Assembly (NCBI RefSeq): GCF_018691265.1
Contig: NW_024881282.1
Span: 26,128,899 to 26,192,898 of the forward strand
Direction: 5' to 3'
Source: Tyto alba
Taxonomy: Eukaryota > Chordata > Aves > Strigiformes > Tytonidae
Length of the DNA: 64,000 nt
Part shown: piece after piece, positions 27,109-38,683 of the stretch
How positions within the stretch are numbered: the stretch's first letter is position 1
How the letters are laid out: each line of letters opens with the position of its first letter
Made by a program: the position numbers and the translations under genes
The notes under the pieces: model-generated
Databases searched by the model: none
What the model saw: the letters and a program-made list of their open reading frames with translations, nothing else
Told to the model about the DNA's origin: nothing

Positions 27109-28669
27109 GTTTTTAAAGAATAAAGATTTAAAAATCCCAATAAATATTTATCTACATTTTCCCAAATCTCTTAGAATCACGGGAAGGACTATAAAACTCA
27201 AGCTTCTCATTTAGAGTTACAGGGGCAAGCCAATCTGAAAAATCAGTTTAACAGAAAGAAAAAAAATAAATTCTTCTGATAAAAATGCCTTTGGAAACCT
27301 CAGCCTTACACTAGACCAGATATATCTGAGTTTGTTTCTCAGTCATGAGGAGGTACACACATTCAAAGCTTAAAAGTACATCTCAGTAGCTGGAGCAAGT
27401 AGCTTCATATCCAGCTTTAGCATTCAGATTAGCCCATAGCCCGATTCTTGTCACAAAACAATACATTAGCTAAAATGAATGTTTCCTTGTTAATTTTATA
27501 CTCTTTAGGTGCATAGATCTTCCTGTTCTCTGAAACCCTAAGTTTAGATCATTTATAGTCTCTACCCTCAATGCCCAGTATCTATTACAAAAAATAAGCA
27601 TGAAACAGATGACTACAAAATATGGTTTCTTTACTTTTTGGAAATGAGTTACAGCTATACTGTAAAAGTGCTGTGACAGAGACTACGTGGGGTTTTTCCC
27701 TTGTCCACAACTCCTTGATACTCCTGCAAGGAGACTGAATCAGGAGGGTCCGTCCCCGCCACCCCCCCAGGGGAGAGCAGAAATTGCCAGATCAGCATTC
27801 TGAGGCTTTGGCTGGCAGAAGAAGAGCCACAGCCAGGAGGTGAGTCTTCAAGCATGGAGACAAAGCACTGAGAGGGACAGAGTCCAATCTCCAAGACAAC
27901 AGGAGGAGCTTTCCTAGGGACCAGAGATCACTGGGCAGGGCTGGCAACAATGGAGAAAGTCCTTGGGATGACTGAAAGCAAGTCATGAAGAGAGGGAAAT
28001 ATCCCAGGGAATAAGGGAGAGTTACCCACACATTTTTGTTATTTCTGTTTGTCTGACTCAGTCACTGGGACTTTTATTACTTGGGAAGGCAGTTAATTGC
28101 CCTAGCCCCGATGTGAACAAAACCTGGCTCTTCAGCATTCAAATGCTTTTCAGTATCTCAGAGGCATTCACTAATAAAAAAATCTGACAAAGCATCTTTG
28201 GCTAACTGATCAACAGCCATAACTTGCAACTTTCATCAACTTGTGAAGCAAATAAAGCACTTTATAGTACTTACTCATCAAGCTGCTTTTGTAAACTGCC
28301 TGTACAAGCAATAGCAACTTGGGTGCATCTACAGAGATATGAGACATGTATCCCCCTTCTCTAAAATAATCTTTCTAGGTCTCAGCATTAATTGCTGCTT
28401 CTGGATCCAGCGAATCTCTGTAATAGAAGTTTATAATATACCATATACAATATAGCACAGGATAAAGCAACAAGACATTTAAGGCAGTGTCTTAAAGTTA
28501 TTTCCTCTATCTATCCCTAAAATCTCCTGTATGACAGTTTTCAAGCAACAGTTTTTAATGGTACCTAAACACAACATTTCTGGACAAAAAAAAAAAAAAA
28601 AATCAAGGACATGAGCACAGTGTGCTTTACAAAGATACATCTTGCTCAGATCGAGATGTGAAAAGCCAC

Positions 28670-29625
28670 AGTGTCCCTGGAGCTGTAGGCTTTGTGACTA
28701 ACACAATCCTAATCCTAAACCTAACACTAATTCTAAACCTAACCCTAATGCTAATGGCAGTTTGGGGCTGACACTGAGGTCCCCAGAACCATGGGTGTCC
28801 CAGATGAGAAAGGTGTGGAGGCAGCAATGTTGGTGCAGTGCCACACTCCCCTTGACATGCCTTTTCCAGCCCCAGTGTCCCTGGAGGTAGAGGCTTTGTG
28901 AATCTCTGAACCCTTAATCTAACCGTAGTTTAACGGCAGCTGTGGGCTGAGATTGAGGTCCCCATCTCCATGGTTGGATGAGATTAGAAAACAGTGGAGA
29001 CAACAATGTTGGTGCAGTGTGAGGTCCCCCAGGCGTGCCTTTTCCAGCCTCAGTGTCCCTGGAGCTGTAGGCTTTGTGGCTCTCTGACCCCCAACCATAA
29101 CACTAATGCCAATTCTTGTAATGAGACTAAGGCTGAGGTCCCTAGCTTCATGGGTGGCCAAGATTAGAAAGGAGTGGAGGCAGCAATGCTTGTGCAGTGC
29201 CCTGCTCCCCTTGGCATGCCTTTTCCAGCCCCAGGGTAGGAGCTGTAGGACTTGTGGCTCTGTCTACCCTAAACCAAACCCTAATAGTAATGGCAGTTTG
29301 AGGTTGAGGCTGAGGTCTGCAGCACCATGGGTGGCCCAGATTAGAAAGGTGTGGACAAAGCAATGTTTATACAGTGTCATCCCTGCCTCGACATGCTTTT
29401 TTTAGCCCTGCAGTGTCCCTGGAGCTGCAGGATTTGTGGTTTTATGAACCATAACCCTAATGCTAAAGGCACCTTGGTGCTGAGGCTGAGGTCTGCAGCA
29501 CCGTGGGTAGCCCCGGTTAGAAAGGTGTGGATGCAGCAATGCTGGTGCACTGTTGTGCTCCCCTTGGTGTGCTTTTTCCAGCCCCAGTCTCCGTGGAGTT
29601 GTAGGATTTGTGGATCTCTAAATAT
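28670..29625. repeat. ~180-bp tandem repeat with telomere-like motifs
   Basis: Five full units and one partial unit are arranged head to tail. Units start with AGTGTCCCTGGAGCTGTAGG or a variant at 28670, 28874, 29052, 29233, 29412 and 29586, giving lengths of 204, 178, 181, 179 and 174 bp. Each has the order AGTGTCCCTGGAG, TTTGTG, a CCCTAA-like run, GGCTGAGGT, CATGGGTGGCC, AGATTAGAAAGG, GCAGCAATG, and TGCCTTTTCCAGCCCC. The CCCTAA-like run is longest in the first unit, where AATCCTAA, AACCTAA and AACCCTAATG variants repeat for over 50 bp; that explains its extra length. Units differ at many positions, so the array is not recent. Reading frames across it exist because unit length is near a multiple of three; I do not take them as genes. 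Confidence 0.92.
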
Positions 29626-32518
29626 TACAGCAGAAGTACCCATTCCCTTGAATGCTTGTGGCAGGAAAATATACCTCCCACACAAAAGTGTACCTTAAAT
29701 AATATGGATGAAGTCTCTTTCAAATTCTCATTTAACAATATATTTTCCTGCTTTTATTTTAGAGAAAATGCCTCGTAATGCACTGGTGGAAGAGGATATA
29801 CTATTATTACTCTTCGCACAGCCAGGATATAACATGTGTCATGACCTGTTTGGCCTAAAATAAGATTATACAGAAAAAAGTTTAAAAAAGAACTGAAATA
29901 GCCTTAAAGAGATGGAAAATAACTCCACATTTCAGTGACAGTGCTGTGAGAGCCAGAAATTACTGCAGTATTTGTATAGGAATTACACATTTTTTATCAA
30001 CCCAACCAATATGATTAAAGAAGGCAAAACTCCTATTGGGCAATTCACTGGCATGAGGTTATTGTGTTATCTGACACAGGCCTTATTCAACACGTGTTTC
30101 CTTTCAGAGATGTGCACACAAAGATTTTGGTGCGTACCTTTGCCCTGTCAGAACTGCTGGCAGAAAGGGTTTCAGGACAAGATCGAAAACCTCAAGCGGT
30201 GTCTCCTTTGTCCTTCGTAACCAGAGCGTGGTCATGCCTGTCACACCTGTGAGCCAGAGAGTCATGGCATTGTTGCACATCTTTCCCATTGCCTTGCTTG
30301 TCCTCTAGAAATCATACTGTCCCCTGATCCCAAAACAGCTCTACTGCTTCCTGAGTCTCTCCCTGGGTTTGTGCTTGCCTTGTTTCAGAGACATCAGGAA
30401 AAGGAATGGTCCTATGTGCTTTTTTCATCTCCCTCCTCTCCTCTACTTTGTGCACTGTGTCTGTTCCCAAAGCCTTTGTTTTGTTTTGTTTTGTTTTGTT
30501 TTGTTTTCCTGCATTTCTTTCCTAGAATGACCCAATTTACTTTTATTTAAGGGGCCAGATCTACTTAGGTCCCACAATTAGCTCCCTGACTCTCTGCATT
30601 GCAACTGGCATCCCAGGCTGAGGCAGCCAGCAGGTCCTAGCTGCTCCTGCAGTGCTCCCTTCCTCACTGGAGCTCTCAAATGAAATTACAGAATTGAGGC
30701 ACCTTCTTGTTTAAGTTTTAGCTTTGAGGTTTTTTTAAGTCTCCTAAAATGCACTAGCAAAGGCTAAACAGAGAGCCAAGACATGGTGAAAGTAGTTGAG
30801 CAAATTACTAACCATACCTCTGGGAAATCTCATTTGTCTTGGAGACCTTTGGTTGAGACATATGAATTTCTCACATCATACTTCCAAAACACTGGCTGAC
30901 TGAATGCTTAGGGAATCCTGTTAGTATCTGAATAATCAGTATCAATCACTGAACAATGATAATTATTTGTATATATATGATATCTGAGGGTGCAATATTA
31001 TTTTAAACCTGAAATAAAGCTTTTAGCTATTGGTGGTTTGATCAGGCTCCATCTGATCACTGATCTCACAACACCTGACACCAAGAAATATGGAGGAATT
31101 CAGCCACTGGAAAAATGTTGCAGGAACATCACAGAGGAGTTAAAGAGATAAACATTATAGTGGACTGAAGCAGAGAAATTGGAAATAATTATTCCCAAGT
31201 AATGCTAACTTTATAGATGTCTACATCTGAGCATGTCATACAGCTAATGATTCATTTGACATATTTCATGTGAACCTAGGATGAGAAGCTGTGTCTTTTA
31301 TGTGCCTGCTTCCCTGCATCGACTACAAATGCAGATTGGAGTGACGGGCTCTGATGTAGACATACACGTGGCACCTCCTTCGCTGCTGACCTGTGTTTCT
31401 CCATGAACCTGCCCCATGGAGCAGGCAGTCCTGCCTTGCTGCTGGGCCACAGAGTGTCCCCAGGGACTGTCCTGTGCCTCTGCCTCTGGAGGCCCCCCAT
31501 TAAATCCCCAGAGCATCAATCTATTTAGCAGCAGCTGCAACTGGTCAGTGTTTCTTCAGTCTTCACCGAAGTCTGCCCACCCCATGGTGAGGCAGCACAG
31601 CTTGCTGCAGGCCTGGACCACATAATTTATTCCTCCTGCCCTGCCTCCTGCAGGTCTTTTTTCTCCTTTAGACAGGGATGGCGTCAAAATATGGCCACGC
31701 TTTGAGTCATTTAATAAATTCATTATCATGGTAGAGAAAAACTTGATTCTCTCATTTCCCAGTGCAACTCCCTCTGTTACGGCGATGCCTGGGCCGGAGG
31801 GATGATGCTGACACCTTCCAGCGTAGGAGAGAGTCTCTGCCTCACCAACATGTTGTTGGAAGGTATTTCTGCCTTTCCTGACTCCCTGCGTTATCCTCCT
31901 ATGCGGCTCAGATGGGCCTGGCCTGTTGGATCCCTTGGACACAGCGGACAAAGTGCAGGAGGGGTGAATCTTTTGGTGAGGGCCAAGGATGGCCCTGCCA
32001 CAGGCTAGGGAGAGGAATGCCTCGCTGCCACTGGTGGGTGTTCCGAAATGCGGGTGTAAGACTGCTGCACTTCCCTCTCCTCAGGCTAAGCAAAACATGC
32101 ATGTATTCATAATATTCAAAAGAGACAACACAGCCACAAATGTTTATAAAAGATGTAGGCAGAAAAAAATAAAAGCAAAAATATGGTTAATCTGCTTATG
32201 CTAAGGTAACATGAAAAAATTCCCTCTTTCCATTATTCAACGGATTTGCTGTTTACCTCCCGATGAGACAACAGTCCATTTCTGCCTTTGCCTACTTTTT
32301 GAATGGATATCTCAGCTTTTATAGCCAACAGGCCCTTTGAAACCTCCTGTAGGGTAAAGACTGGCTTCATCTTTCACCCCTATATGCTTCTTTTTGTGCC
32401 TGAAGTAGAAGACAGGATGTTCACCCTCATGAGCAGAATAAAGGTTGCTTCCAAAGTGCAGCAATGTCATAGCAACCCCAGTCTACTAATGTGTTTTACT
32501 AGTAATTTATTGGATCAG
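29626..32518. other. intergenic DNA, no gene recognised
   Basis: Contains a (TTTTG)n tract near 30475-30507 and a GC-richer patch at about 31260-32100 with several overlapping open frames on both strands (longest 131 residues, minus strand, 31556-31951). None shows a known domain. The last five bases (32514-32518, ATCAG) are the target-site duplication of the next LTR. Confidence 0.5.
30475..30507. repeat. (TTTTG)n microsatellite
   Basis: Six GTTTT units in a row. Confidence 0.9.
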
Positions 32519-33410
32519 TGTCGTGGTTTGAGCCTGGACAGCAGCCAACCACCACGCAGCCACTCTCTCCCCTTCTCTTCTGGCAATAAAAAGGGACAGA
32601 GAGCCTGGCTTGGGGTTCGAGATAGGACCGAGAAGGGAAAATCACCCTTTATGGTCATGAGCAAAAGGCAGACTCGTAAGGGGAAGAAAAAAAGAACATA
32701 CATTTATTACAGACACTAATAACAACACTTAACAGAGTAGGACAGTGAGAAGCATTGCCACATCTTGAGAACACTTTCCCCCCACCCCTCCCTTCTTCCT
32801 GGGCATGAGTCCCTCCCACGGGCCGCAGCGTTCCCCACACTGCTCCGTCATGGGTCACTAACTTCCTCCGACTGGATTCCCTCCCACGGCTGCAGCCCTT
32901 CCCGAGCTGCTCTGGCGTGGGACTCCCCCGCATGCTGCAATCCTCCCAGCGCTGAATTACAGCAGTGGGGCTGCCTTTTCCCATGAGACCCCGGCCTTCT
33001 TCGGGCACAGCACATTGATTATACCAAGCAGGAGCCACAGGCCATAAATCAGTGTCTGCTCCACCGTAGATCTTCATGGGTGGCAGGGGGGGGCCGCTCT
33101 GCCGTCTCACCACAGGATACAGGGGGGTCTCTGCTCCGGCACACCTCCCCCCTCCTTTCTTCCTCCGTTCCTCCACTGACCTTGGTGTTCACGCAGCTGC
33201 AGCAACTCCTCCTCACAAGTCCCACTGCATGTCACCACGTCCCTTCTTAAATACGTTATCGCAGAGGCGCAGCTGATGGGCTCAGTTTTGGTGCAGAGGT
33301 GGAGCTGACTTGGAGCTGGGGGAGCTTTGAGAAGCTTCTCACAGGGGGTCGCCCCCATAGGCCCCTCCCCTGCCACCAAAGAGCCCCACCACTCACTCAA
33401 ACCCAGCACA
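32519..33410 (-). mobile_element. solo LTR of an avian endogenous retrovirus, internally deleted
   Basis: An 892-bp solo LTR on the minus strand. On the plus strand it begins TGTCGTGGTTTGAG and ends AAACCCAGCACA, with perfect 5-bp duplications ATCAG at 32514-32518 and 33411-33415. Much of it is nearly identical to the LTR at 7043-8113, but it lacks about 179 bp corresponding to about 7648-7826 of that copy; the junction is near 32804. Because the older copy at 12874-13882 contains that segment, this is a deletion here rather than an insertion there. The AATAAA signal (TTTATT on plus, near 32702-32707) and TATTTAAG are preserved, while the CCAAT box is mutated. No internal viral genes are present. 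Confidence 0.94.
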
Positions 33411-35785
33411 ATCAGTTATAGTCTGTTAGTACCCATATTAATAATTTACTAGTATTTTAAAGAGTACTACATTAGGAGCCACCTGTTGTTCTTAACTGAT
33501 GAGTAAAGGGCTATGGCTAAATGGGGTCTGAACCTCTTGCCTTCTCCTTTTGGCAGTTTGTTGGTATGACTCAGTGAGGAACACATCTTTCATTGAACCC
33601 TACATCCTCCATCAGTTCGTATTTAGAAATCTGCATGCATGTAGCACGCTGGTTGTATATAATTCATTACTAATGTTTGCCCAGAGAAGACAGCAATCAA
33701 TCACAGTGAGGCTGCAGTGGGTTTTGGGTGACCAGTCCTGAACATCTACAGAGAAAGATGAGGCACATACCATGCATGGATCTGAGAAAAGAAGATGACA
33801 ATGGAGAAGTTAATCTCCATATTCTGAGTTTTGTAGGTGTTCATGGATTTAGAAGAAAAAATGAATTGATTTCATTGGTTATTTGTCCCCTTTTGAGCAG
33901 AAAGCTTTGACTAAGTTATTTTTCTTCCCTTTGTAACAAAGCTGTATTTTGTTGACACACTCATGTAATTATGAGATGGAAGTGGGTGCTCTGACCTGTC
34001 ACAGACCAGAAGATCACAAGACAGGGATGACAGGCCTATTTTTGTTTAAAGAACATTAGTGAGGGAAAGCAATCCTTTTCTCAAACTGGATTAAGGACCA
34101 AAATAGATTTTGTCCACTGCTTCAGATTAAGCATGTAGACAAATTCACACATTATAGAAGGTAGAAAAAAGGGGCTCAAAGGTACAAGATGTGCCAACTT
34201 ATGCAACTCTGAACAGACACAAATACTCCTAAGTCTGTGTTATGTACCTGTTGGATCATGCCTCCAAAAAGGAGGATTTGCTGAAAGTCAGGGGAACAAG
34301 CTTTGTCTAATTAATCCACCAGCTGATCAAAAGGGTAGTAAAACACAAAAGAAGGGAAGAGAGGGAAAAGATCCTCTATGCAAACAAGCAAACAAAAGTC
34401 ATCAAATTAGCATGATTAATGCTGAGCTGAAGTGGATAGTAACCTACTGGCAGGAAGGATTTGAAAGATGTGGATATTGGCAGTCTATCATCCTGGAGAT
34501 AAAAAAAAAAGTAGAGTCATTAATATTCAGGAACTTGCTTTTGAAGCTCTGGATCATTCATATCCCATATACAGTTTTTTCTTATAAAAACAATTGAGGC
34601 CACTGGAGAAGGATTGAATTACATGGCAGGTTAGATAGATGATGAAGTAGGAAAATAAATGGTGAAGATAACGAGTTTCTTATATTTTAAGTTCTTGTAC
34701 ATGAACAAAAGAGAAACATACTGCTTAAGTTAGCAGAACAAACAAAGCAAAGAATGGGAAGAAACCTCAAGTAGGAATGACTCAGCCTATAAACCTGGGG
34801 GCTCAGCAGGAAAAGCAGAGACAAGGGAAACAGACTTAACATTAAGGAAGACGAGATTTGAACTGGATGACAGGAAAAGAAATCTGACTTAAAAGGTTAT
34901 TGGGTTAAAGATCAGGCTGGCAAGGGAAGTAGTTCAAGATACAATTATCAAAGAATTTAACATTGGAACCAACAAGCATTGGGAGGCTTATAACGTTTCT
35001 ATATGGGGTGGATTCACCCTGATAAAGCCAGTGGCCCAGACTAGACAAAGCTGTGATTCTTTCCAGCCAAATTTCTCCTATAAAAAGCCGAGTGGAATTT
35101 CTTTTACTCATTTCCAGTAAATTAAACCACATAAACTTAATCTGTTTTACTTAAATGCTGCAATGTGTTTGTCCTCAGAGTGTTTGTACTGTGCCCCAAG
35201 TTTACAAGGTTATTGCAGGTTACAGCGTTGTCATCTGACACGTGCATCATTAATGGTCAGGGCTGAAGCACTATTTCTGTAAACAGCAGTGGGCTGGGGC
35301 AAAAGACCTTTCTGGCCTAAGTGCCAAAGAACAATGCCAGCTTCTGCTGCCATATGGCATGGGGACAAGCAGCAGGGTCAGCATTTCACAGTGTGTAGCC
35401 TGGTTTCCTTCCTCAGCTTGATGAGCATTAGCCAAGGAACTGTTCACATAGGCTTGCAAGGCAGTGCCACTTGTGTAGTCAGCCTGTGTGGATTTTTTTA
35501 AAAGAGTAATGTTAAAGATGTGTAAAATATTCGGGGATTGGTTTTTGTGGTTTTGTTTCCCCCTCCTCCCCCTCATGATCTTTTTCTTTTCTTGGTAAGA
35601 TATTTTCTTTTCTTTTATAAGCTTAGAAGCTGAATAATAGATTCTGAGTAAAGCTAGCTGGAAAATCAATGTTTCTTCTGAGAAGAAAATTAGAATTATG
35701 AAATAAGGGATTGGGGTTTCTTTCCAAAAATATTCACAGGAACAAATACTGAAGAGGTCTGTTTCAATGAGAGCTACATTCATGG

Positions 35786-35850
35786 TCACAGAATTTCAGA
35801 ACAGCACATTTTATGTTGGAAAGATCAAAATGACACAATTCAACCTAGGA
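35786..35850 (-). mobile_element. probable CR1 3' end remnant
   Basis: The plus strand reads CACAGAATTTCAGAA, then TATGTTGGAAAGATC, then ATTCAACCTA. This resembles the reverse complement of the avian CR1 3' terminus (GAATCATAGAATC...GGTTGGAAAAGACC...GTCCAACC). It is short and diverged, so the call is tentative. Confidence 0.42.
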
Positions 35851-38626
35851 TAGGAAGCCTAGGAGCAGCCATTTTCACCTCTAATTTCAGTGCATCAAGA
35901 CAAAAAAAAAAAAAAAGAAAAAAAAAGAAAAAAGGAAGGCAAAAGGGTACTTCTTTCTCTCTTGCAGGAAAAGAGGAAGGATAATAACATCCTTTTAAAA
36001 TGAGGGATGAAGCAGTGGTACGAGGAAGAAGAAGATGAGGGAGCTGTTGCTTCCTCTCAGGGCTCTCCTGCTGTTCAGCTGTATTACAGTGCGGTGAGCT
36101 CAAGTCCTCCAGCTGCAAGTGGGAAAAGGTGACACCAAAGCTGCAAGAGCTGCCTTCTGAAGGTCCATCGTACTGCCTGCTCCCCAGCCATCCCTTCAGC
36201 CACCACAGCCCAGCACCCCTTGCAGAAAGGCAGCCAGATATGACCACCAAGCTGCCTCTTTAGGCAGGAGCACTGCTAACTCCCATCCTCCTCCCTCTGG
36301 CACAAGGGCCAACAGCTAATTTAGGCTTCTCTCAGCTACTAAGCTGCTGATTTTCACAATGCTTGTACGTCCTTAATTATTTTTGAGAATTCTGCCTCTT
36401 CTCTCCAAATTGGTTGAAATCAGCCAACAGATTCAGAAGTTGTGAAAGGAGGAGTGGGCGAGGAGCAGGCTGATGACAGTGGGACACGCAGAGAGGAAAA
36501 GAGGTAAGATTTTAACTAATGGTATTCTGGCACCTAAGCTAATGAATTTTTCTCCTCACACACAGGCAAGCAGTGGTACATTGACAGCTCTGTGGGCACA
36601 GGAGCCTCATTTGAATGTAATTTAAGACACACATGAAAGGCAGCACACATGAGACTGAATGAAATTCCTATGGGAGATTATTCTTCCACATTTGGACTTC
36701 AAGTAGTAGAGTAAGAGTTTGACGCTTGATTTCTGGCTATCCCATTCAATTTTTTGACTAGTCCATATTTCCATTGTTTCATTTACAGGGCAACCCAAAT
36801 CACTGGATGGGTAAATGCACAGCCCTGGTGTCTCAGGGAACCAGCTGGGTGAGGGAGTGTGGCACAGCTTGGAGTTTGCTGACTTTTGTGTGTCCACATT
36901 GAAATGTGTGGCCAGTTTGCCTCCAAAAATCTCATGATTTTGTTTCCCTTTTTCTCGGTATTACTTGTCTCTATTGCCTTTTTCCTCATTAGCTCTCCTG
37001 GTACTGTAATACTTTCTGGAGAAGTGCTTTGAATTGATCCTCTTCTCACAGTAGCCTGCATGCATCGCCCCGCTGCCCCTTGTGCTTTGCTGTAGCTGAA
37101 AGCACCCAGGCTGAACGGACCTTGAAAGCTTTGCCTTCGTCTGATTTCTGTTTTTATTTCAGAAATGGGAGAGCAAAGAAACACCCCCCTGCACTCCTCC
37201 CTGAACTGGGCAGTGGCACAGTGCTGGGATGGCAGAGAGGGGACAGGCACAAGGGCTTGAAAAAAAGCAAACTTTTAAATATGAACAAGGTCTCCCTGAA
37301 TGTCACTGTCTCGTGTCAGGCGCAGCATTGAGCTAGCCCTGCCAAGACTTAGTTTTTTCAGGAAGTGACCCCAGAAAGGGCCCTTGAACCGCACAGATAG
37401 GCTATATTCAAACACAAGCTCAGACATCCAACTTATTTGAAGCTCAGACTGATTATGCCAGACAGACTAGAAATAAAAAGGATTTATTAACACACTTCCC
37501 CCTGCCTTTTGTGTTCTCGCAGACAGATTCTTTCTCTGTCTCCATTTCAGCCAACTCCATGGCTTTTTGGTTGTAGCAAACTCTGCCCAGCCCATTTTGT
37601 TCCTCCAGATGGTCTTCCCATCATCCGCGAGCTGGGGACATGTTTGTTCCTTGCTGCTTTCATCAGTTCCCCTGTTTCCGCAGGCTCCGCAGCTCGGCGG
37701 AGCAGCCCGCATGGCTCCTGGAGGAGCTGGCTGTCAGTCCCTCTGCACAGACCACCGCCTCTCTAAAGAACACCTCATGCGAGCTAAAAATTAACAAATA
37801 AACGAGATCTTGGACATCACATAGGCCTTGGCTTTTCAAACTGACAGCTCATTTTCCCATTGTTTCTTTGAAGAGCTCTCGTACCTCTGTGCTCTGCTGC
37901 AAGGAGCCACTAACTTGATACAGGGGTCAGAGAGAGGCCACGTGCTGCCCCTGTGATTTAGGCAAGTTGAAAAGTTTCTGGACACCAAAAGTTGTATATG
38001 CTCACCGGAGGCCGTTAGAGCTTTACTTCTAAAAATCTTAATTCATTTGATGTATTTCAGGGCTTCCTCCACACCAGCTGCAGTGAAGTCTCCCCTGAGC
38101 AGAGCATAACCCTTGTAGCGCAGACACAACATCAGAGCTGCAGACAGGAGCTTAAAACAAAAGCAGCTGTGACCTCTTCATTTGGCTTAAAAGAAAAATC
38201 CACAGGTTTGGGAATCAAGCAGAAAACATGAAGTCTAGTCCTTCAAAGTGGGGAGCTGGGACAGCCAGCTCCTGCCCCCCGGCTGGCATGATCCACTCCA
38301 GCCAGCCAACTGCTCCTCCCCTTATAGCATTGCACTTCACCCTTACTACAGCATTTGCAGGCCTGTGCAGTGCGAAATGCTCTGCAACCAGAGCAGCTGG
38401 CTGGCTCTCACCAGCTCCTGCACCCGCCAGACATTTTAGACCGTGAGTCACTGAAATCCTGCAGTCTGGAAAGTTTTGCTTGGTTCACGGCGTGTCAGGT
38501 TTTTGTGCTTTCCTTTTCAGCTCATCACTCTTCACTGGGTATGTTCTCTTGATTTGTGAACTGCTGGTCTCTAGGAATTTCAGTGCCGCATGGTTATTTG
38601 TGGTTTGGCTTTCTCCAGCTATCATT

Positions 38627-38683
38627 TTATATCTATATAAATATATAGATAAAAAAAAATATATATATATATGTATATGTATA
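38627..38683. repeat. (TA)n microsatellite
   Basis: TATA-rich alternating tract with an internal A9 run. Confidence 0.8.

Larger units (their letters stand above)
21661..28669. other. intergenic AT-rich DNA with simple repeats
   Basis: No gene, RNA or named transposon recognised. Poly(A)/(T) tracts occur at 24046-24081, 26310-26338 and 28586-28602, a TA/CA-rich tract at 26484-26580, and a long T/G tract at 27015-27108. A GC-richer patch lies at 27710-28030 with no recognisable coding content. Confidence 0.5.

Noticed and set aside
29106..29698. Repetitive open frames across the tandem array
   Set aside because: Explained by unit length close to a multiple of three; the frames are interrupted and exist on both strands.
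31276..32110. Cluster of overlapping frames on both strands suggesting a gene
   Set aside because: No domain, no consistent strand, no splice pattern; composition explains the lack of stops.
35271..35789. 172-codon minus-strand frame
   Set aside because: No recognisable family, no splice or promoter context, and it runs through the probable CR1 remnant and a T-rich tract.
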